Origin: Streptomyces cathayae
Lineage (GTDB): Bacteria > Actinomycetota > Actinomycetes > Streptomycetales > Streptomycetaceae
NCBI RefSeq assembly: GCF_029760955.1
Contig: NZ_CP121682.1
Location: 806,001-870,000, forward strand
DNA: 64,000 bases
Reading direction: 5' to 3'
The notes under the pieces were generated by a model. That model made no database searches. It was given only the letters and a program-made list of their open reading frames with translations, and was not told the DNA's origin. A program made the position numbers and the translations under genes. Positions 51,529-60,309 of the stretch are shown here, one piece after another. The first letter of the stretch is position 1. Every line of letters begins with the position of its first letter.

Positions 51529-51591
51529 GGCTGGTCCCTTCGTGCTGGGGGGTGCGGGAACAAGCGGGTGCGGGAACAAGCGGGTGCGGTC

Positions 51592-53178
51592 TCAGGCGCG
51601 CAGCCAGACCGCCGTGTCCTTCGGCAGGCGTCCGTCGGGGTCGAGGGGGCCGCTGCCGAGGAGCAGTCCGGTGTGGGGCGGGAGGGCGGCGGGCGTGTCC
51701 GCGAGGTTCACCACGCAGAGGGCGCCGCCGTCCGCGCGGGTGAAGGCGAGTACGCCGTCGGCAGTGGGCAGCCAGGCGAACGGGCCGTCCTCGAAGGCCG
51801 GGCGCAGGCGGATCGCCTCGCGGTACAGGACGAGCAGGGAGCCGGGGTCCCGGGCCTGCCGGTCGGCGGCGTACGCGGCCCAGCCGGCGGGCTGCGGCAG
51901 CCACGGTACGCCGCCGAAACCGGCGTGCGGCGCGTCGGCCGTCCACGGCAGCGGCACCCTGCATCCGTCACGTCCGGGGTCGGTGCCCCCGGAGCGGGCG
52001 TGCATGGGGTCCTCGATGCGGTCGAGCGGGATGTCGGCCTCGGGCAGGCCGAGTTCCTCGCCCTGGTAGACGTAGACCGCGCCGGGAAGCGCCAGCGACA
52101 GCAGGGCGGCGGCGCGGGCCCGGCGGGTGCCCAGGGGCAGGTCGGTCGGGGTGCCGAAGGCCTTGGTGGCGAAGTCGAAGCCGGTGTCCGAGCGGCCGTA
52201 GCGGGTGACCGTACGGGTCACGTCGTGGTTGCACAGCACCCAGGTGGCGGGTGCGCCGATCGGGGCGTGCTCGGCCAGGGTCTCGTCGATGGAGGTGCGC
52301 AGCCGTGCCGCGTCCCAGGGGCAGGTCATGAAGGAGAAGTTGAACGCGGTGTGCAGTTCGTCGGGGCGCAGATAGCGGGCGAAGCGTTCGGCGTCCGGGA
52401 GCCAGACCTCGCCGACGAAGAAGGCCCCGTACTCGTCGGCGACGGCCCGCCAGCCGCGGTAGACGTCGTGGAGCTCGTCGCGGTCCACGTACGGGTGCGG
52501 GTCGAGGCCCTCGGTGAGGTCGGGCAGCAGGGGGTCCTTCGCCGGCAGCGCGGCGGAGTCGACGCGCACGCCGGCCACGCCCCGCTCGAACCAGAACCGC
52601 AGGATGTCCTCGTGTTCCTGGCGCACCGCCGGATGCGCCCAGTTGAGGTCGGGCTGCTCGGGGGCGAACAGGTGGAGGTACCAGTCGCCGTCGTCCAGCC
52701 TTGCCCAGGCGGGGCCGCCGAACTCCGACCGCCAGTCGTTGGGCGGCAGTTCGCCGCGCTCCCCCCGGCCCGGGCGGAAGTGGAACAGGTCGCGCTCGGG
52801 GCCGCCGGCGAGGGCGGCACGGAACCAGGGGTGCTGGTCGGAGACGTGGTTCGGCACGATGTCGACGATCGTGCGGATGCCCAGCCCCCGCGCCTCGGTG
52901 ATGAGTTTCTCCGCCTCGGCGAGGGTACCGAAGGCCGGGTCGATCGCCCGGTAGTCGGCGACGTCGTAGCCGCCGTCCTTCATCGGGGACAGGTACCAGG
53001 GGGTGAACCACAGGGCGTCCACGCCGAGTTCTACGAGGTAGGGCAGCTTGGCGCGGACTCCGGCGAGATCACCGGTGCCGTCGCCGTCGCCGTCGGCGAA
53101 GCTGCGGACGTACACCTGGTAGATGACGGCGGAGCGCCACCAGTCGTCGTCGTGTCGGGCGGGGGTGGGCTGTCCCAC
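51592..53178 (-). CDS. GH13 alpha-glucosidase
   Basis: 528 residues from GTG 53178, with AAAGG upstream. No signal peptide, so it acts in the cytoplasm on imported oligosaccharides. Alpha-amylase superfamily barrel: VIYQVYVRSFADGDGDGTGD, GVDALWFTPWYLSP, IVDIVPNHVSDQHPWF. Catalytic residues: nucleophile Asp207 in GVRVDSAALPAK, acid/base Glu257 in FFVGEVW, transition-state Asp319 in CNHDVTR. The C-terminus is a small beta domain (GVLAFTRADGGALCVVNL). Third in the path glucan cleavage, import, hydrolysis; last but one gene of the operon-like series behind the ABC permeases. Confidence 0.92.
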   Translation of the reverse strand: MGQPTPARHDDDWWRSAVIYQVYVRSFADGDGDGTGDLAGVRAKLPYLVELGVDALWFTPWYLSPMKDGGYDVADYRAIDPAFGTLAEAEKLITEARGLGIRTIVDIVPNHVSDQHPWFRAALAGGPERDLFHFRPGRGERGELPPNDWRSEFGGPAWARLDDGDWYLHLFAPEQPDLNWAHPAVRQEHEDILRFWFERGVAGVRVDSAALPAKDPLLPDLTEGLDPHPYVDRDELHDVYRGWRAVADEYGAFFVGEVWLPDAERFARYLRPDELHTAFNFSFMTCPWDAARLRTSIDETLAEHAPIGAPATWVLCNHDVTRTVTRYGRSDTGFDFATKAFGTPTDLPLGTRRARAAALLSLALPGAVYVYQGEELGLPEADIPLDRIEDPMHARSGGTDPGRDGCRVPLPWTADAPHAGFGGVPWLPQPAGWAAYAADRQARDPGSLLVLYREAIRLRPAFEDGPFAWLPTADGVLAFTRADGGALCVVNLADTPAALPPHTGLLLGSGPLDPDGRLPKDTAVWLRA

Positions 53179-53214
53179 GGCGGGTGCCTTTCTTCTGGGT
53201 GGACGGATTCGGTG

Positions 53215-54078
53215 TCAGCCCTTGGAGCCGCCCGCGCTGATCCCGGCGATGATGTGCCGCTGGAAGACGAGGAACAGCGCGACCATGGGGATGCTGGCGA
53301 TCACCATCGCGGCGATGAGCACGGTCAGCTGGACGTTCTGCGACAACTGCACCAGGGCCACGCTGATCGGCTGTTTCCCGGTGTCGGAGAAGACCATCAG
53401 CGGCCACAGGAAGTCCTGCCACACGGCGACCAGCGCGAAGATCGACACCACGCCGAGCACCGGGCGCGACAGGGGCAGGACGATCGACCACAGGGTGCGC
53501 AGTCTCCCGGCGCCGTCGATGGCGGCGGCTTCCAGCACGTCCCGGGGCAGGTGGTCGAAGAACCGCTTGAGCAGGTAGAGGTTGAAGGCGTTGGCGACGG
53601 CCGGCAGCCAGATGGCGAGGGGGTCGTTGAGGAGGCCGAGGTCCGCCACGGTCAGGTACTTCGGTACGACGAGGGCCTGCGCCGGGACCATCAGGGTGGC
53701 GAGGATGCCGCCGAGGATCACCTTGCCGAAGGCGGGCCGGAGCCTGGACAGCGCGTAGGCGGCGGCCGTGCAGAACACCAGCTGGAACAGCCAGGCGCCG
53801 GCTGCCTGCACCACCGTGTTCCACAGGTGGGCCGGCAGCTGCATCAGGTCCCAGGCGTCGGTGTACCCGCTGGTGCTCCATCGCTCCGGGAGGAGGGTGG
53901 GCGGGGTGCGCGCCACCTCGTCCGGCGACTTCATCGCACCGCTCACCATCCAGTGGACGGGGAAGAGGAAGGCGAGCGTGAACAGGACGACGACGCCGGT
54001 GAACACGGCCCAGTAGACGGCCCTGCCGGGCTGCCGGGCCAGGACCGCCGGGGAGACGAGGGTGCGGGTGCTGCTCAC
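53215..54078 (-). CDS. Sugar ABC transporter permease (MalG type)
   Basis: 287 residues from GTG 54078, whose GTGA overlaps the stop of the upstream permease. Six membrane helices; the first is AVFTGVVVLFTLAFLFPVHW. The cytoplasmic EAA loop that contacts the ATPase is VLEAAAIDGAGRLRTLWSIV. ALVVPKYLTVADLGLLNDPL and FLWPLMVFSDTGKQPISVA fit carbohydrate-uptake family 1 permeases. With the MalF-type partner it forms the channel for an alpha-glucooligosaccharide. No ATPase gene is in the operon; Streptomyces commonly use the shared MsiK ATPase for such importers. Confidence 0.93.
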   Translation of the reverse strand: MSSTRTLVSPAVLARQPGRAVYWAVFTGVVVLFTLAFLFPVHWMVSGAMKSPDEVARTPPTLLPERWSTSGYTDAWDLMQLPAHLWNTVVQAAGAWLFQLVFCTAAAYALSRLRPAFGKVILGGILATLMVPAQALVVPKYLTVADLGLLNDPLAIWLPAVANAFNLYLLKRFFDHLPRDVLEAAAIDGAGRLRTLWSIVLPLSRPVLGVVSIFALVAVWQDFLWPLMVFSDTGKQPISVALVQLSQNVQLTVLIAAMVIASIPMVALFLVFQRHIIAGISAGGSKG

Positions 54079-55028
54079 GTCGTCTCCTTCGGGGAGCCGG
54101 TGAGTCGGAGGTAGAGGGCGGAGAACAGGCCGAGCAGGGCGAGGAGCATCACGCTCAGCGCGCAGGCGCCGCCGAAGTCGTTGTAGAGGAAGGCGTACTT
54201 GTAGATGAGGTAGAGGACGGTGACGGTGGAGTTCTCCGGTCCGCCGCCGGTGATCACGAAGGGTTCGGTGAACACCTGCATGGTGGCGATGATCTGAAGC
54301 AGCATCAGCATGAGGATGACGAACCTGGTCTGGGGGACCGTCACATGACGGATGCGCTGGAGCAGGTTCGCGCCGTCGAGTTCGGCGGCCTCGTACAGTT
54401 CGCCGGGGATGGACTGGAGGGCGGCGAGGTAGATCAGGACGGTGCCGCCCATGGTGGCCCAGGTGGCGACGACGACCAGGGAGACCAGGGCGGTGTCGGC
54501 GCCGTTGGACCAGTTCGAGGTGGGCAGGTGCAGGAACCGCAGCGCCTCGTTGGCGAGGCCGGTGCCGGGGTCGTAGAACCATTTCCACAGCAGGGCGCTG
54601 ACCACCGGCGGGATCATCACCGGCAGGTAGACGACGACGCGGAAGAACGCCTTGGCGTGCCGGAGTTCGTTCAGCACCAGGGCCAGGACGAACGGGACGG
54701 CGAAGCCGAGGAGCAGGGCGAGCAGGGTGAAGCCGAGGGTGTTGCGCCAGGCCGCGCCGAACTCGGGGTCGTGCAGGACCCGGGTGAAGTTGGCGGTGCC
54801 GACCCATTCGGGCGGTGAGCCCGGTGTGTACCTCTGGAACGCGATCACGACCGCGCGGATCGCCGGGTACCAGGAGAACAGGGCGAAGCAGACGAGGCCG
54901 CCGAGGAGGAAGCCGTAGGCGTGCAGTTGGTCGGTGAGGCGGCGGCGTCTTCGGCTCCCGGCCGGTGGCCGGGCCGGCACCGGGCGCAGTTCGACGGCCT
55001 CGGCGGGCCGGCGGGCGACCGTCTTCAT
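54075..55028 (-). CDS. Sugar ABC transporter permease (MalF type)
   Basis: 317 residues from ATG 55028, 6 bases after the binding-protein gene. A basic N-terminus (GSRRRRRLTDQL) leads to six helices, the first AYGFLLGGLVCFALFSW. The EAA loop is ELYEAAELDGANLLQRIRHV. Conserved periplasmic part WVGTANFTRVLHDPEF is typical of family 1 sugar permeases. It pairs with the downstream MalG-type protein, to which it is translationally coupled by GTGA. Confidence 0.93.
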   Translation of the reverse strand: MKTVARRPAEAVELRPVPARPPAGSRRRRRLTDQLHAYGFLLGGLVCFALFSWYPAIRAVVIAFQRYTPGSPPEWVGTANFTRVLHDPEFGAAWRNTLGFTLLALLLGFAVPFVLALVLNELRHAKAFFRVVVYLPVMIPPVVSALLWKWFYDPGTGLANEALRFLHLPTSNWSNGADTALVSLVVVATWATMGGTVLIYLAALQSIPGELYEAAELDGANLLQRIRHVTVPQTRFVILMLMLLQIIATMQVFTEPFVITGGGPENSTVTVLYLIYKYAFLYNDFGGACALSVMLLALLGLFSALYLRLTGSPKETT

Positions 55029-55034
55029 CGCCGG

Positions 55035-56378
55035 TCAGCCCCGGGCCAGGATGCCGTCGATCTTGCCGGAGGCGTCCTTCAGGAGCCGGTCGATGTCGGC
55101 GTCCTCCTTGGTGAGCACCGCGGAGACGACGCCGTCGAGGACGGAGTAGAGCTGCTGTGCCCGCGGCGGCTCGATCTTCATCTCCAGGCTCTGGTTGCCG
55201 TCGAGGAAGGCCTGGTAGTTCTCCACCGGGACGTTGGCGTTGGCCTTCTTGGCCTGCTGGTCCTCGGCGTCGGCGGCGCCGGTGAACAGCCGGGGCTCGG
55301 GCAGGCCGACCGGCGCGTCGTTCTTCCCGGCGCGGGCGTAGTCGCCGAGGAAGCCGTCGCCGGGGGTGAGGAACATGTGGTCGAGCCACTTGAGGCCGGC
55401 CCTGATCTGCTCGGGTGAGGCCTTCTTGTCGATCATGTAGCCGTCGCCGCCGATGAGGGTGGCCTTGCCGCCGGGCATGGGGGCGAGGGCGAGGTCCTCG
55501 TACTCGGCTCCCTTCTCCTTCACCAGGATCGGGATGTTGTCGGGGGCGGCGAGATACATGCCGAGCTTGCCGGCGCCCATCATCTGCTGGACGTCGTTGA
55601 TCACGAGCAGTTGCTTGCTGCCCATGGAGTCGTCCTTCCACCGCATGTCGTGCAGGGTCTGCAGCACGGCGCGGCCTTCGGGCGAGTCGACGGCCGCCTT
55701 CTCGCCGTCGGGGGTGACGACGTCCCCGCCCCGGGAGTACAGCTCCGCGGTGAAGTGCCAGCCGCCCTGGTTCTGGGCGCTGTAGTCGGCGTAGCCGACG
55801 GTGCCGTCGCCGAGTGCGGCGATCCGCTTGGCGGCGGCGCGGACCTCGGCCCAGGTGGTGGGCGGCCGGTCGGGATCGAGGCCGGCCTTCTCGAAGAGCG
55901 CCCGGTGGTAGACCAGCCCCATGGAGTAGCCGGTGCGGGGTACGCCGTAGATCCTGCCGTCGACGGTGTAGATGTCCCGCAGCTGCTGCTGGATCGTCCC
56001 GTAGCTCTTCGACTCCTTGAGGTACGGGGTGAGATCGGCTGCCTGGTTGATGTCGACGACATGCCCGGCGTCGGTGAAGTAGGTGTAGAAGACGTCCTCC
56101 ATCTGCCCTCCGGCGAGCTTGGCGTCGAAGGTCTTCGGGTCCTGGCAGGGGAAGGCGTCGTGCGGGACGACGTCGATGTCCGGGTTCTCCTTCTCGAAGG
56201 CGGCGATCTCCTCCTCGAAGAACCGGCGGTCGACCTCCGCGCTCTTGGGCGGCATGCAGTTGACCGTGATGCGGGTCTTGCCGTCGGCCGCCCGGTCGTC
56301 GTGCGAGCCGCAGGCGGTGAGGGTGAGGGCGCCGACGCCTAGCGCGACGAGGGTGCGGCGGATCCCGGTGCTTCTCAT
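55035..56378 (-). CDS. Sugar ABC transporter substrate-binding lipoprotein
   Basis: 447 residues from ATG 56378 (MRSTGIRRTLVALGVGAL). Lipobox LTAC places the modified Cys at residue 23, so it is anchored outside the membrane. The cluster B fold for sugars is visible: ITVNCMPPKSAEVDRRFFEE, FEKENPDIDVV, KTFDAKLAGGQMEDVFYTYF, IYGVPRTGYSMGLVYHRALF and GDGYMIDKKASPEQIRAGL. Tryptophans in GGWHFTAELYSRGG could stack on sugar rings. First gene of the transporter operon and divergent in control from nothing; the LacI regulator gene lies directly upstream on the same strand. Confidence 0.92.
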   Translation of the reverse strand: MRSTGIRRTLVALGVGALTLTACGSHDDRAADGKTRITVNCMPPKSAEVDRRFFEEEIAAFEKENPDIDVVPHDAFPCQDPKTFDAKLAGGQMEDVFYTYFTDAGHVVDINQAADLTPYLKESKSYGTIQQQLRDIYTVDGRIYGVPRTGYSMGLVYHRALFEKAGLDPDRPPTTWAEVRAAAKRIAALGDGTVGYADYSAQNQGGWHFTAELYSRGGDVVTPDGEKAAVDSPEGRAVLQTLHDMRWKDDSMGSKQLLVINDVQQMMGAGKLGMYLAAPDNIPILVKEKGAEYEDLALAPMPGGKATLIGGDGYMIDKKASPEQIRAGLKWLDHMFLTPGDGFLGDYARAGKNDAPVGLPEPRLFTGAADAEDQQAKKANANVPVENYQAFLDGNQSLEMKIEPPRAQQLYSVLDGVVSAVLTKEDADIDRLLKDASGKIDGILARG

Positions 56379-56522
56379 CGGTGGTCCCCTCTGGGACAGG
56401 AGCGGGTGAACCCCTCGGACAGGAGCGGTGGGCGGGGCACACTCAAGCACCGACGCCATGGGTCCGCAAGATGTCGCGCACATTTTGAAATTATTCGACA
56501 GTCGTCCGGAAGGAGTCGGCCC

Positions 56523-57521
56523 TCAGGGGCGGGGTGCCTGCGCCGTCGACCCCCGCACCACCAGCTCGGGCTCGAACAACAGCTCCTCGGCGGCCACCGG
56601 GCGCCCGTTGATCTGTGCGTTCAGCAGCTCCACCACGGCCTTGCCCATGGCCTCGATGGGCTGGCGGACGGTGGTGAGCGGCGGCTCGGTGCAGTTCATC
56701 AGGGCCGAGTCGTCGTACCCCACGACCGAGATCCGCGCGGGGACGTCCAGCCCTTTGCGGCGGGCGGCCCGGACCACGCCGAGGGCGAGGGGGTCGCTGG
56801 CGCAGATGAAGCCGGTGACGCCCCGGTCGATGAGCCGGGCGGCGGCGGCGTGCCCGCCCTCGATGGAGAACATGGCGCGGGCGACGTGCGCGTCGGGCAC
56901 CTCCGCGGCGAACGCACGGGCGGCGGCCAGTTTGCGGGCCGACGGCACGTGGTCGGCGGGGCCGAGCACCAGACCGATCCGCTCGTGACCGAGCGAGGCC
57001 AGATGCCGCCACGCCTGTTCCACGGCCACGGCGTCGTCGCAGGAGACGCCCGGAAAACCCAGGTGCTCTATGGCCGCGTTGACGAGGACGACGGGGATGT
57101 TCCGCTCGGCGAGCTGCCGGTAGTGGTCGTGGGGAGCGTCCGCCTGGGCGTAGAGCCCGCCGGCGAAGACGACGCCGGACACCTGCTGCTGGAGCAGCAG
57201 CGACACGTAGTCCGCCTCGGAGACACCGCCCCGCGTCTGGGTGCACAGCACCGGCGTCAGCCCGAGCTGGGCCAGCGCGCCGCCGATGACCTCCGCGAAG
57301 GCGGGGAAGATCGGGTTCTGCAGCTCGGGCAGCACCAGGCCGACCAGCCGGGCGCGCTCACCGCGCAGCTGGGTGGGCCGCTCGTAGCCGAGCACGTCCA
57401 GCGCGGAGAGCACCGCCTGCCGGGTGACCGCGGAGACTCCCGGCTTGCCGTTGAGCACTCGGCTGACCGTGGCCTCGCTGACCCCGACCTTCTTCGCCAC
57501 CACAGCAAGTCGTCGCGTCAT
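56523..57521 (-). CDS. LacI-family regulator of the alpha-glucan locus
   Basis: 332 residues from ATG 57521. HTH: RRLAVVAKKVGVSEATVSRV then LNGKPGVSAVTRQAV. Core: LVGLVLPELQNPIFPAFAEV, VSCDDAVAVEQAWRHLASLG, FICASDPLALGVVRAARRKG and VVGYDDSALMNCTEPPLTTV. These are features of maltose/maltodextrin-type regulators (MalR-like), and the genes just downstream import and cleave alpha-glucan sugars. Its own start is embedded in a repeated CGCAAG motif and an inverted repeat at 57524-57559, likely its operator; related CGCAA half-sites were not found before the transporter gene by eye, where the A/T-rich segment 56477-56500 is the only candidate. Confidence 0.93.
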   Translation of the reverse strand: MTRRLAVVAKKVGVSEATVSRVLNGKPGVSAVTRQAVLSALDVLGYERPTQLRGERARLVGLVLPELQNPIFPAFAEVIGGALAQLGLTPVLCTQTRGGVSEADYVSLLLQQQVSGVVFAGGLYAQADAPHDHYRQLAERNIPVVLVNAAIEHLGFPGVSCDDAVAVEQAWRHLASLGHERIGLVLGPADHVPSARKLAAARAFAAEVPDAHVARAMFSIEGGHAAAARLIDRGVTGFICASDPLALGVVRAARRKGLDVPARISVVGYDDSALMNCTEPPLTTVRQPIEAMGKAVVELLNAQINGRPVAAEELLFEPELVVRGSTAQAPRP

Positions 57522-57523
57522 GA

Positions 57524-57559
57524 ACGCAAGAATAGCGCAAGGAACGCAAATTCTTGCGT
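57524..57559. promoter_or_regulatory. Operator of the second LacI regulator
   Basis: ACGCAAGAAT (57524-57533) and ATTCTTGCGT (57550-57559) form a perfect 10-bp inverted repeat, and CGCAAG/CGCAA recurs at 57536 and 57545 between them. TATTCT on the minus strand within it is a probable -10 element, so binding would block initiation: autoregulation. Confidence 0.65.
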
Positions 57560-57629
57560 GAAGGGCTGCGTGGTGAGTTGCGCGAAGGGCGGGGAGTGAT
57601 CAGGCCACGGCGGCACCGCGCGCCGGGGT

Positions 57630-58292
57630 TCAGTCGACCGCCGACACGACGCTGAGGTGGGAGGCGGCGCGACGGTGCCCGCGGCGGCGGGACGGGGCGC
57701 GGGGCGTCTCGCGCAGGACCAGGGTGAGCCGGGTGCAGTCCATGCCCTCGAGGATCCTGGTCGTCTCCACGACGAGACGGCAGTCGGTGACTCCCCAGCG
57801 CGGATCGGGATGGCGCAACAGCCGTACCGCGCCGTCGTGTTCGGCGGCCTGCTCGCCGACGGCGCGGAGCCAGTGCGGCAGCCCCTGCCGGTAGGCCGCC
57901 TCCATGATGGGGTCCTGGGCGATGTCCCGGCGGATGGCCTGCAGCCCGTGGTCGTGGCCGTCCCGCTCCACCGTCTTGGCGAAGTGGGCCAGCATCGGCA
58001 GGCACCAGCTCGACTCGTGTTCGCCCAGCACCGTGGGGGCGTCCGGGTGGAAGAGGACGAACCGGAGGAAGTTGTCGCCGGGCATGGCCGTCGGATGCGG
58101 TTCGACATCCCGGAAAAGTGTCCGGAAAGCAGCGTTCGCCAGCAGGACGTCCCAGCGGTGGTCGACCACCAGGGAGGGGAAGGGGACCGCGTTCAGGAAC
58201 ACGGCGTAGTCCTCCAGATAGGCCTGCGCCTCGGGAGTCTCGAGGACGGGCGGCCGCGGTGTCGGCCGCTGCCCTCCTGCCTGATGTGCCAT
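57630..58292 (-). CDS. MmyB-like ligand-binding protein without HTH
   Basis: 220 residues from ATG 58292, with GAGGGG upstream. Residues about 25-190 match the PAS-like C-terminal domain of MmyB-type regulators: YLEDYAVFLNAVPFPSLVVD, RWDVLLANAAFRTLF, DNFLRFVLFHPDA, and ILEGMDCTRLTLVLRETP at the end, where the usual acyl or fatty-acid-like ligand pocket would be. The N-terminal XRE HTH that MmyB-type proteins carry is missing; the protein starts directly at this domain. A basic tail follows (RAPSRRRGHRRAA). It is divergent from an HTH protein, so the pair may be a split regulator (inference). Confidence 0.75.
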   Translation of the reverse strand: MAHQAGGQRPTPRPPVLETPEAQAYLEDYAVFLNAVPFPSLVVDHRWDVLLANAAFRTLFRDVEPHPTAMPGDNFLRFVLFHPDAPTVLGEHESSWCLPMLAHFAKTVERDGHDHGLQAIRRDIAQDPIMEAAYRQGLPHWLRAVGEQAAEHDGAVRLLRHPDPRWGVTDCRLVVETTRILEGMDCTRLTLVLRETPRAPSRRRGHRRAASHLSVVSAVD

Positions 58293-58338
58293 CGGGAGGT
58301 CACCCCTCTTGCCTGTGCGGCCTTGACGCGGCGTCCCG

Positions 58339-58368
58339 ATCCTGCTGCCCTGACGCGAGGCGTGTCAA
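58339..58368 (-). promoter_or_regulatory. Promoter of the MmyB-like gene
   Basis: On the minus strand TTGACA (58368-58363), 18 bases, CAGGAT (58344-58339). On the plus strand a TTGACG at 58391-58396 faces the other way toward the XRE gene; the two -35 elements are inverted repeats of one another. Confidence 0.5.
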
Positions 58369-58515
58369 CTATCGTGGCATTCCACACCTGTTGACGGCTG
58401 AAATGGGACACAGTTGTGGCGAGACCTGGATGTGAGTTCGAGACACGGGCTAGTCTCCGTGAAGTTCATGGCAAACGCTCGTGAGAAACCTGTGAGAGAC
58501 GTAGGAGATCTGTCG

Positions 58516-59172
58516 GTGACGGGTGGCTTCGAGGGTCCGGACACCGCGCCGACGACCGCGCTGTCGGCCGTCGTCGCCCGCGTCACCGCACTCGCCGACC
58601 GGCTCGAGGTGCCGCACGCCGAGATCTTCGACGTCGGCCGGCTGTCCGCGGCGTCCGGTGTTCCGGAACCGGTGGTCAAGGCTCTGCTGAGCGGCCGGCC
58701 CGCGGGCGAGCCCGAGGTGCAGACCCGGTTCGTGCAGCGCCTGGACCTGCTGCGCCGTACCCGGCTCAAGCCGAACAGCCGCAAGTACACGCAGCAGGAG
58801 ATCGCGGACGGCGCGGGCATGTCCCGCCAGCAGGCCGGTGCCCTGATCAACGGCGACCGGCGTCCCACCATGGAACACTGCGACGCCATCCAGCGGTTCT
58901 TCCGGGTGCACGCCGGATTCCTCACCGCCGAGGACCCCGAAGCGCTCGCCATCGCCCTCCAGCACACCGAGCAGGAACTGCTGCAGACCCTCGCGGACCG
59001 TGAGCGGCGGGCCGCCGCGGCGGCCGACGACCCGCTGGAGCGGCTGCTGCGGGACCACGGCGTGCGCGGAATCGCGTGGCGGGCCGCGCAGCTCCCCACC
59101 GACCAGCACCGCGACAAGGTCGCGGAGTGGCTGGACATGCTCCTGGAGAGCGTCCAGCGGCCCCACTCCTGA
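58516..59172 (+). CDS. XRE-type helix-turn-helix protein
   Basis: 218 residues from GTG 58516, chosen because GGAG lies 8 bases upstream; ATG 58468 in the same frame would add 16 residues and follows a TAGTCT hexamer, so both starts may be used. The HTH is KYTQQEIADGAGMSRQQAGA then LINGDRRPTMEHCDAI. The N-terminal 85 residues form a second helical region with a degenerate HTH-like segment (DVGRLSAASGVPEPVVKALL). The C-terminus is helical and charged (RLLRDHGVRGIAWRAAQLPT). It is divergent from the MmyB-like protein. Target and signal are unknown. Confidence 0.8.
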   Translation: MTGGFEGPDTAPTTALSAVVARVTALADRLEVPHAEIFDVGRLSAASGVPEPVVKALLSGRPAGEPEVQTRFVQRLDLLRRTRLKPNSRKYTQQEIADGAGMSRQQAGALINGDRRPTMEHCDAIQRFFRVHAGFLTAEDPEALAIALQHTEQELLQTLADRERRAAAAADDPLERLLRDHGVRGIAWRAAQLPTDQHRDKVAEWLDMLLESVQRPHS

Positions 59173-59631
59173 CCTGCGGCACGCGGGTGGGACGCTGCTC
59201 CGCCGGACGGGCGGGCCGGCGGGCGGCACAGCCCGGTGGTCCGCGGTGGACGGCAGGCTGGAGGCGTGCCCGCACTGTGCGGGACGTCCGCTGCCGGACC
59301 GCGCCCCGGGGAGAGCCGGGCGATGCCCACCGCCGTACCGGCCGACCACGAGCGCACCGCCGTCCAGGCCTGTCTGCGGCTGCCGCACACGGTGCGCGCC
59401 GCCCACGACGCGAAGAGCGGCCCGCCGGACACCCGCAGGCCCGGTCGTCGTGCCCTCGGTCCTCGCGGAGGCGGACACCCTTGGCCCGGATCAGGCCGGG
59501 CCGACCGGCCACGAGGAGACCTTCTTCCGGATGCTCCGCGACCGGCACCCGGAGCCGTGACCGAAAGAACCGGACCGGGTCGGCGCCCGTGCCGAAACCG
59601 CACGGCAGCGGGACGCGCCGCGGCGTCCCCG
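59173..59631 (+). other. Possible decayed gene in a 460-base gap
   Basis: ATG 59323 follows GGGGAGAG at good spacing and opens MPTAVPADHERTAVQACLRL, continuing to about 59435. A convincing continuation (VVVPSVLAEADTLGPDQAG, then ETFFRMLRDRHPEP) ends at 59560 in the next frame. Joining them needs one frameshift near 59430-59440. Upstream, VDGRLEACPHCAGRPLP in the second frame resembles a zinc-ribbon end. It may be a remnant of a small protein gene, or chance. Confidence 0.3.
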
Positions 59632-60309
59632 TCAGCCGTGGGGTACGGCGACCGCCGTCGCGACCAGGCCGCTCTCGGCGGTCCAGCGGCCCGTGAAGTG
59701 GTCGAGGCGGCGGTCGCCCACCCACGGGCCGGGGACCAGGAGCGCCGCCCGGAAACCGCCGCGCGTCCGTTCGCCCGGGTCGGTGGACAACTCGATGTCG
59801 GCCTCCATGAAGTCCAGCCACTTCCCGGTGAGCGGGAACCACGCCTTGTAGACGGCCTCCTTGGCGCTGAACAGCAGCCGGTCCCAGTGCACCTCGGGCC
59901 GGTCCACGGCCAGCCGGCCGATCCGCTCCGCCTCCCCGGGCAGGGCGACGGAGGACAGCACCCCCTCGGGCAGCGGCCCCTGGACCTCCGCGTCGATGCC
60001 GAGGGAGGCCAGGTCGTCGGCCCGGACGAGGGCGGCGGCGCAGTAGCCCGTGCAGTGGGTCATGCTGCCGGCCAGCCCGGCCGGCCAGCCCGGTGCGCCG
60101 CGCTCGCCGGGCAGCACGGGCTGCGGGGGTACTCCGAGCTTCTCCATGGCCCGCCGGGCGCAGGAGCGCACCGCCCGGAACTCCCGGCGGCGCTTCTCGA
60201 CCGCCCGCTCCATGAGCGCCGCCTCCTGCGGGTAGAGCGGGGCGTCGGCGCCCTCGTCGCCGCGGGCCTCCATGACGACGACCGTGGCCGGCAGCAGTTC
60301 CTCGATCAT
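59632..60309 (-). CDS. Sfp-type 4'-phosphopantetheinyl transferase
   Basis: 225 residues from ATG 60309, overlapping the phosphoesterase stop (ATGA). Broad-specificity PPTases load the pantetheine arm of CoA onto carrier proteins of polyketide and peptide synthases. Motifs: RREFRAVRSCARRAMEKLG, PGWPAGLAGSMTHCTGYCA, the Mg2+ site SLGIDAEVQGPLP, and the catalytic FSAKEAVYKAWFPLTGKWLD. No synthase gene is in the window, so it acts in trans. From memory the S. coelicolor counterpart is one of its few PPTases. Confidence 0.94.
   Translation of the reverse strand: MIEELLPATVVVMEARGDEGADAPLYPQEAALMERAVEKRRREFRAVRSCARRAMEKLGVPPQPVLPGERGAPGWPAGLAGSMTHCTGYCAAALVRADDLASLGIDAEVQGPLPEGVLSSVALPGEAERIGRLAVDRPEVHWDRLLFSAKEAVYKAWFPLTGKWLDFMEADIELSTDPGERTRGGFRAALLVPGPWVGDRRLDHFTGRWTAESGLVATAVAVPHG

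Noticed and set aside
53215..56442. A 1075-codon fused permease protein
   Set aside because: Only the last 287 residues are a permease; the rest is the upstream permease and binding-protein genes read out of frame.
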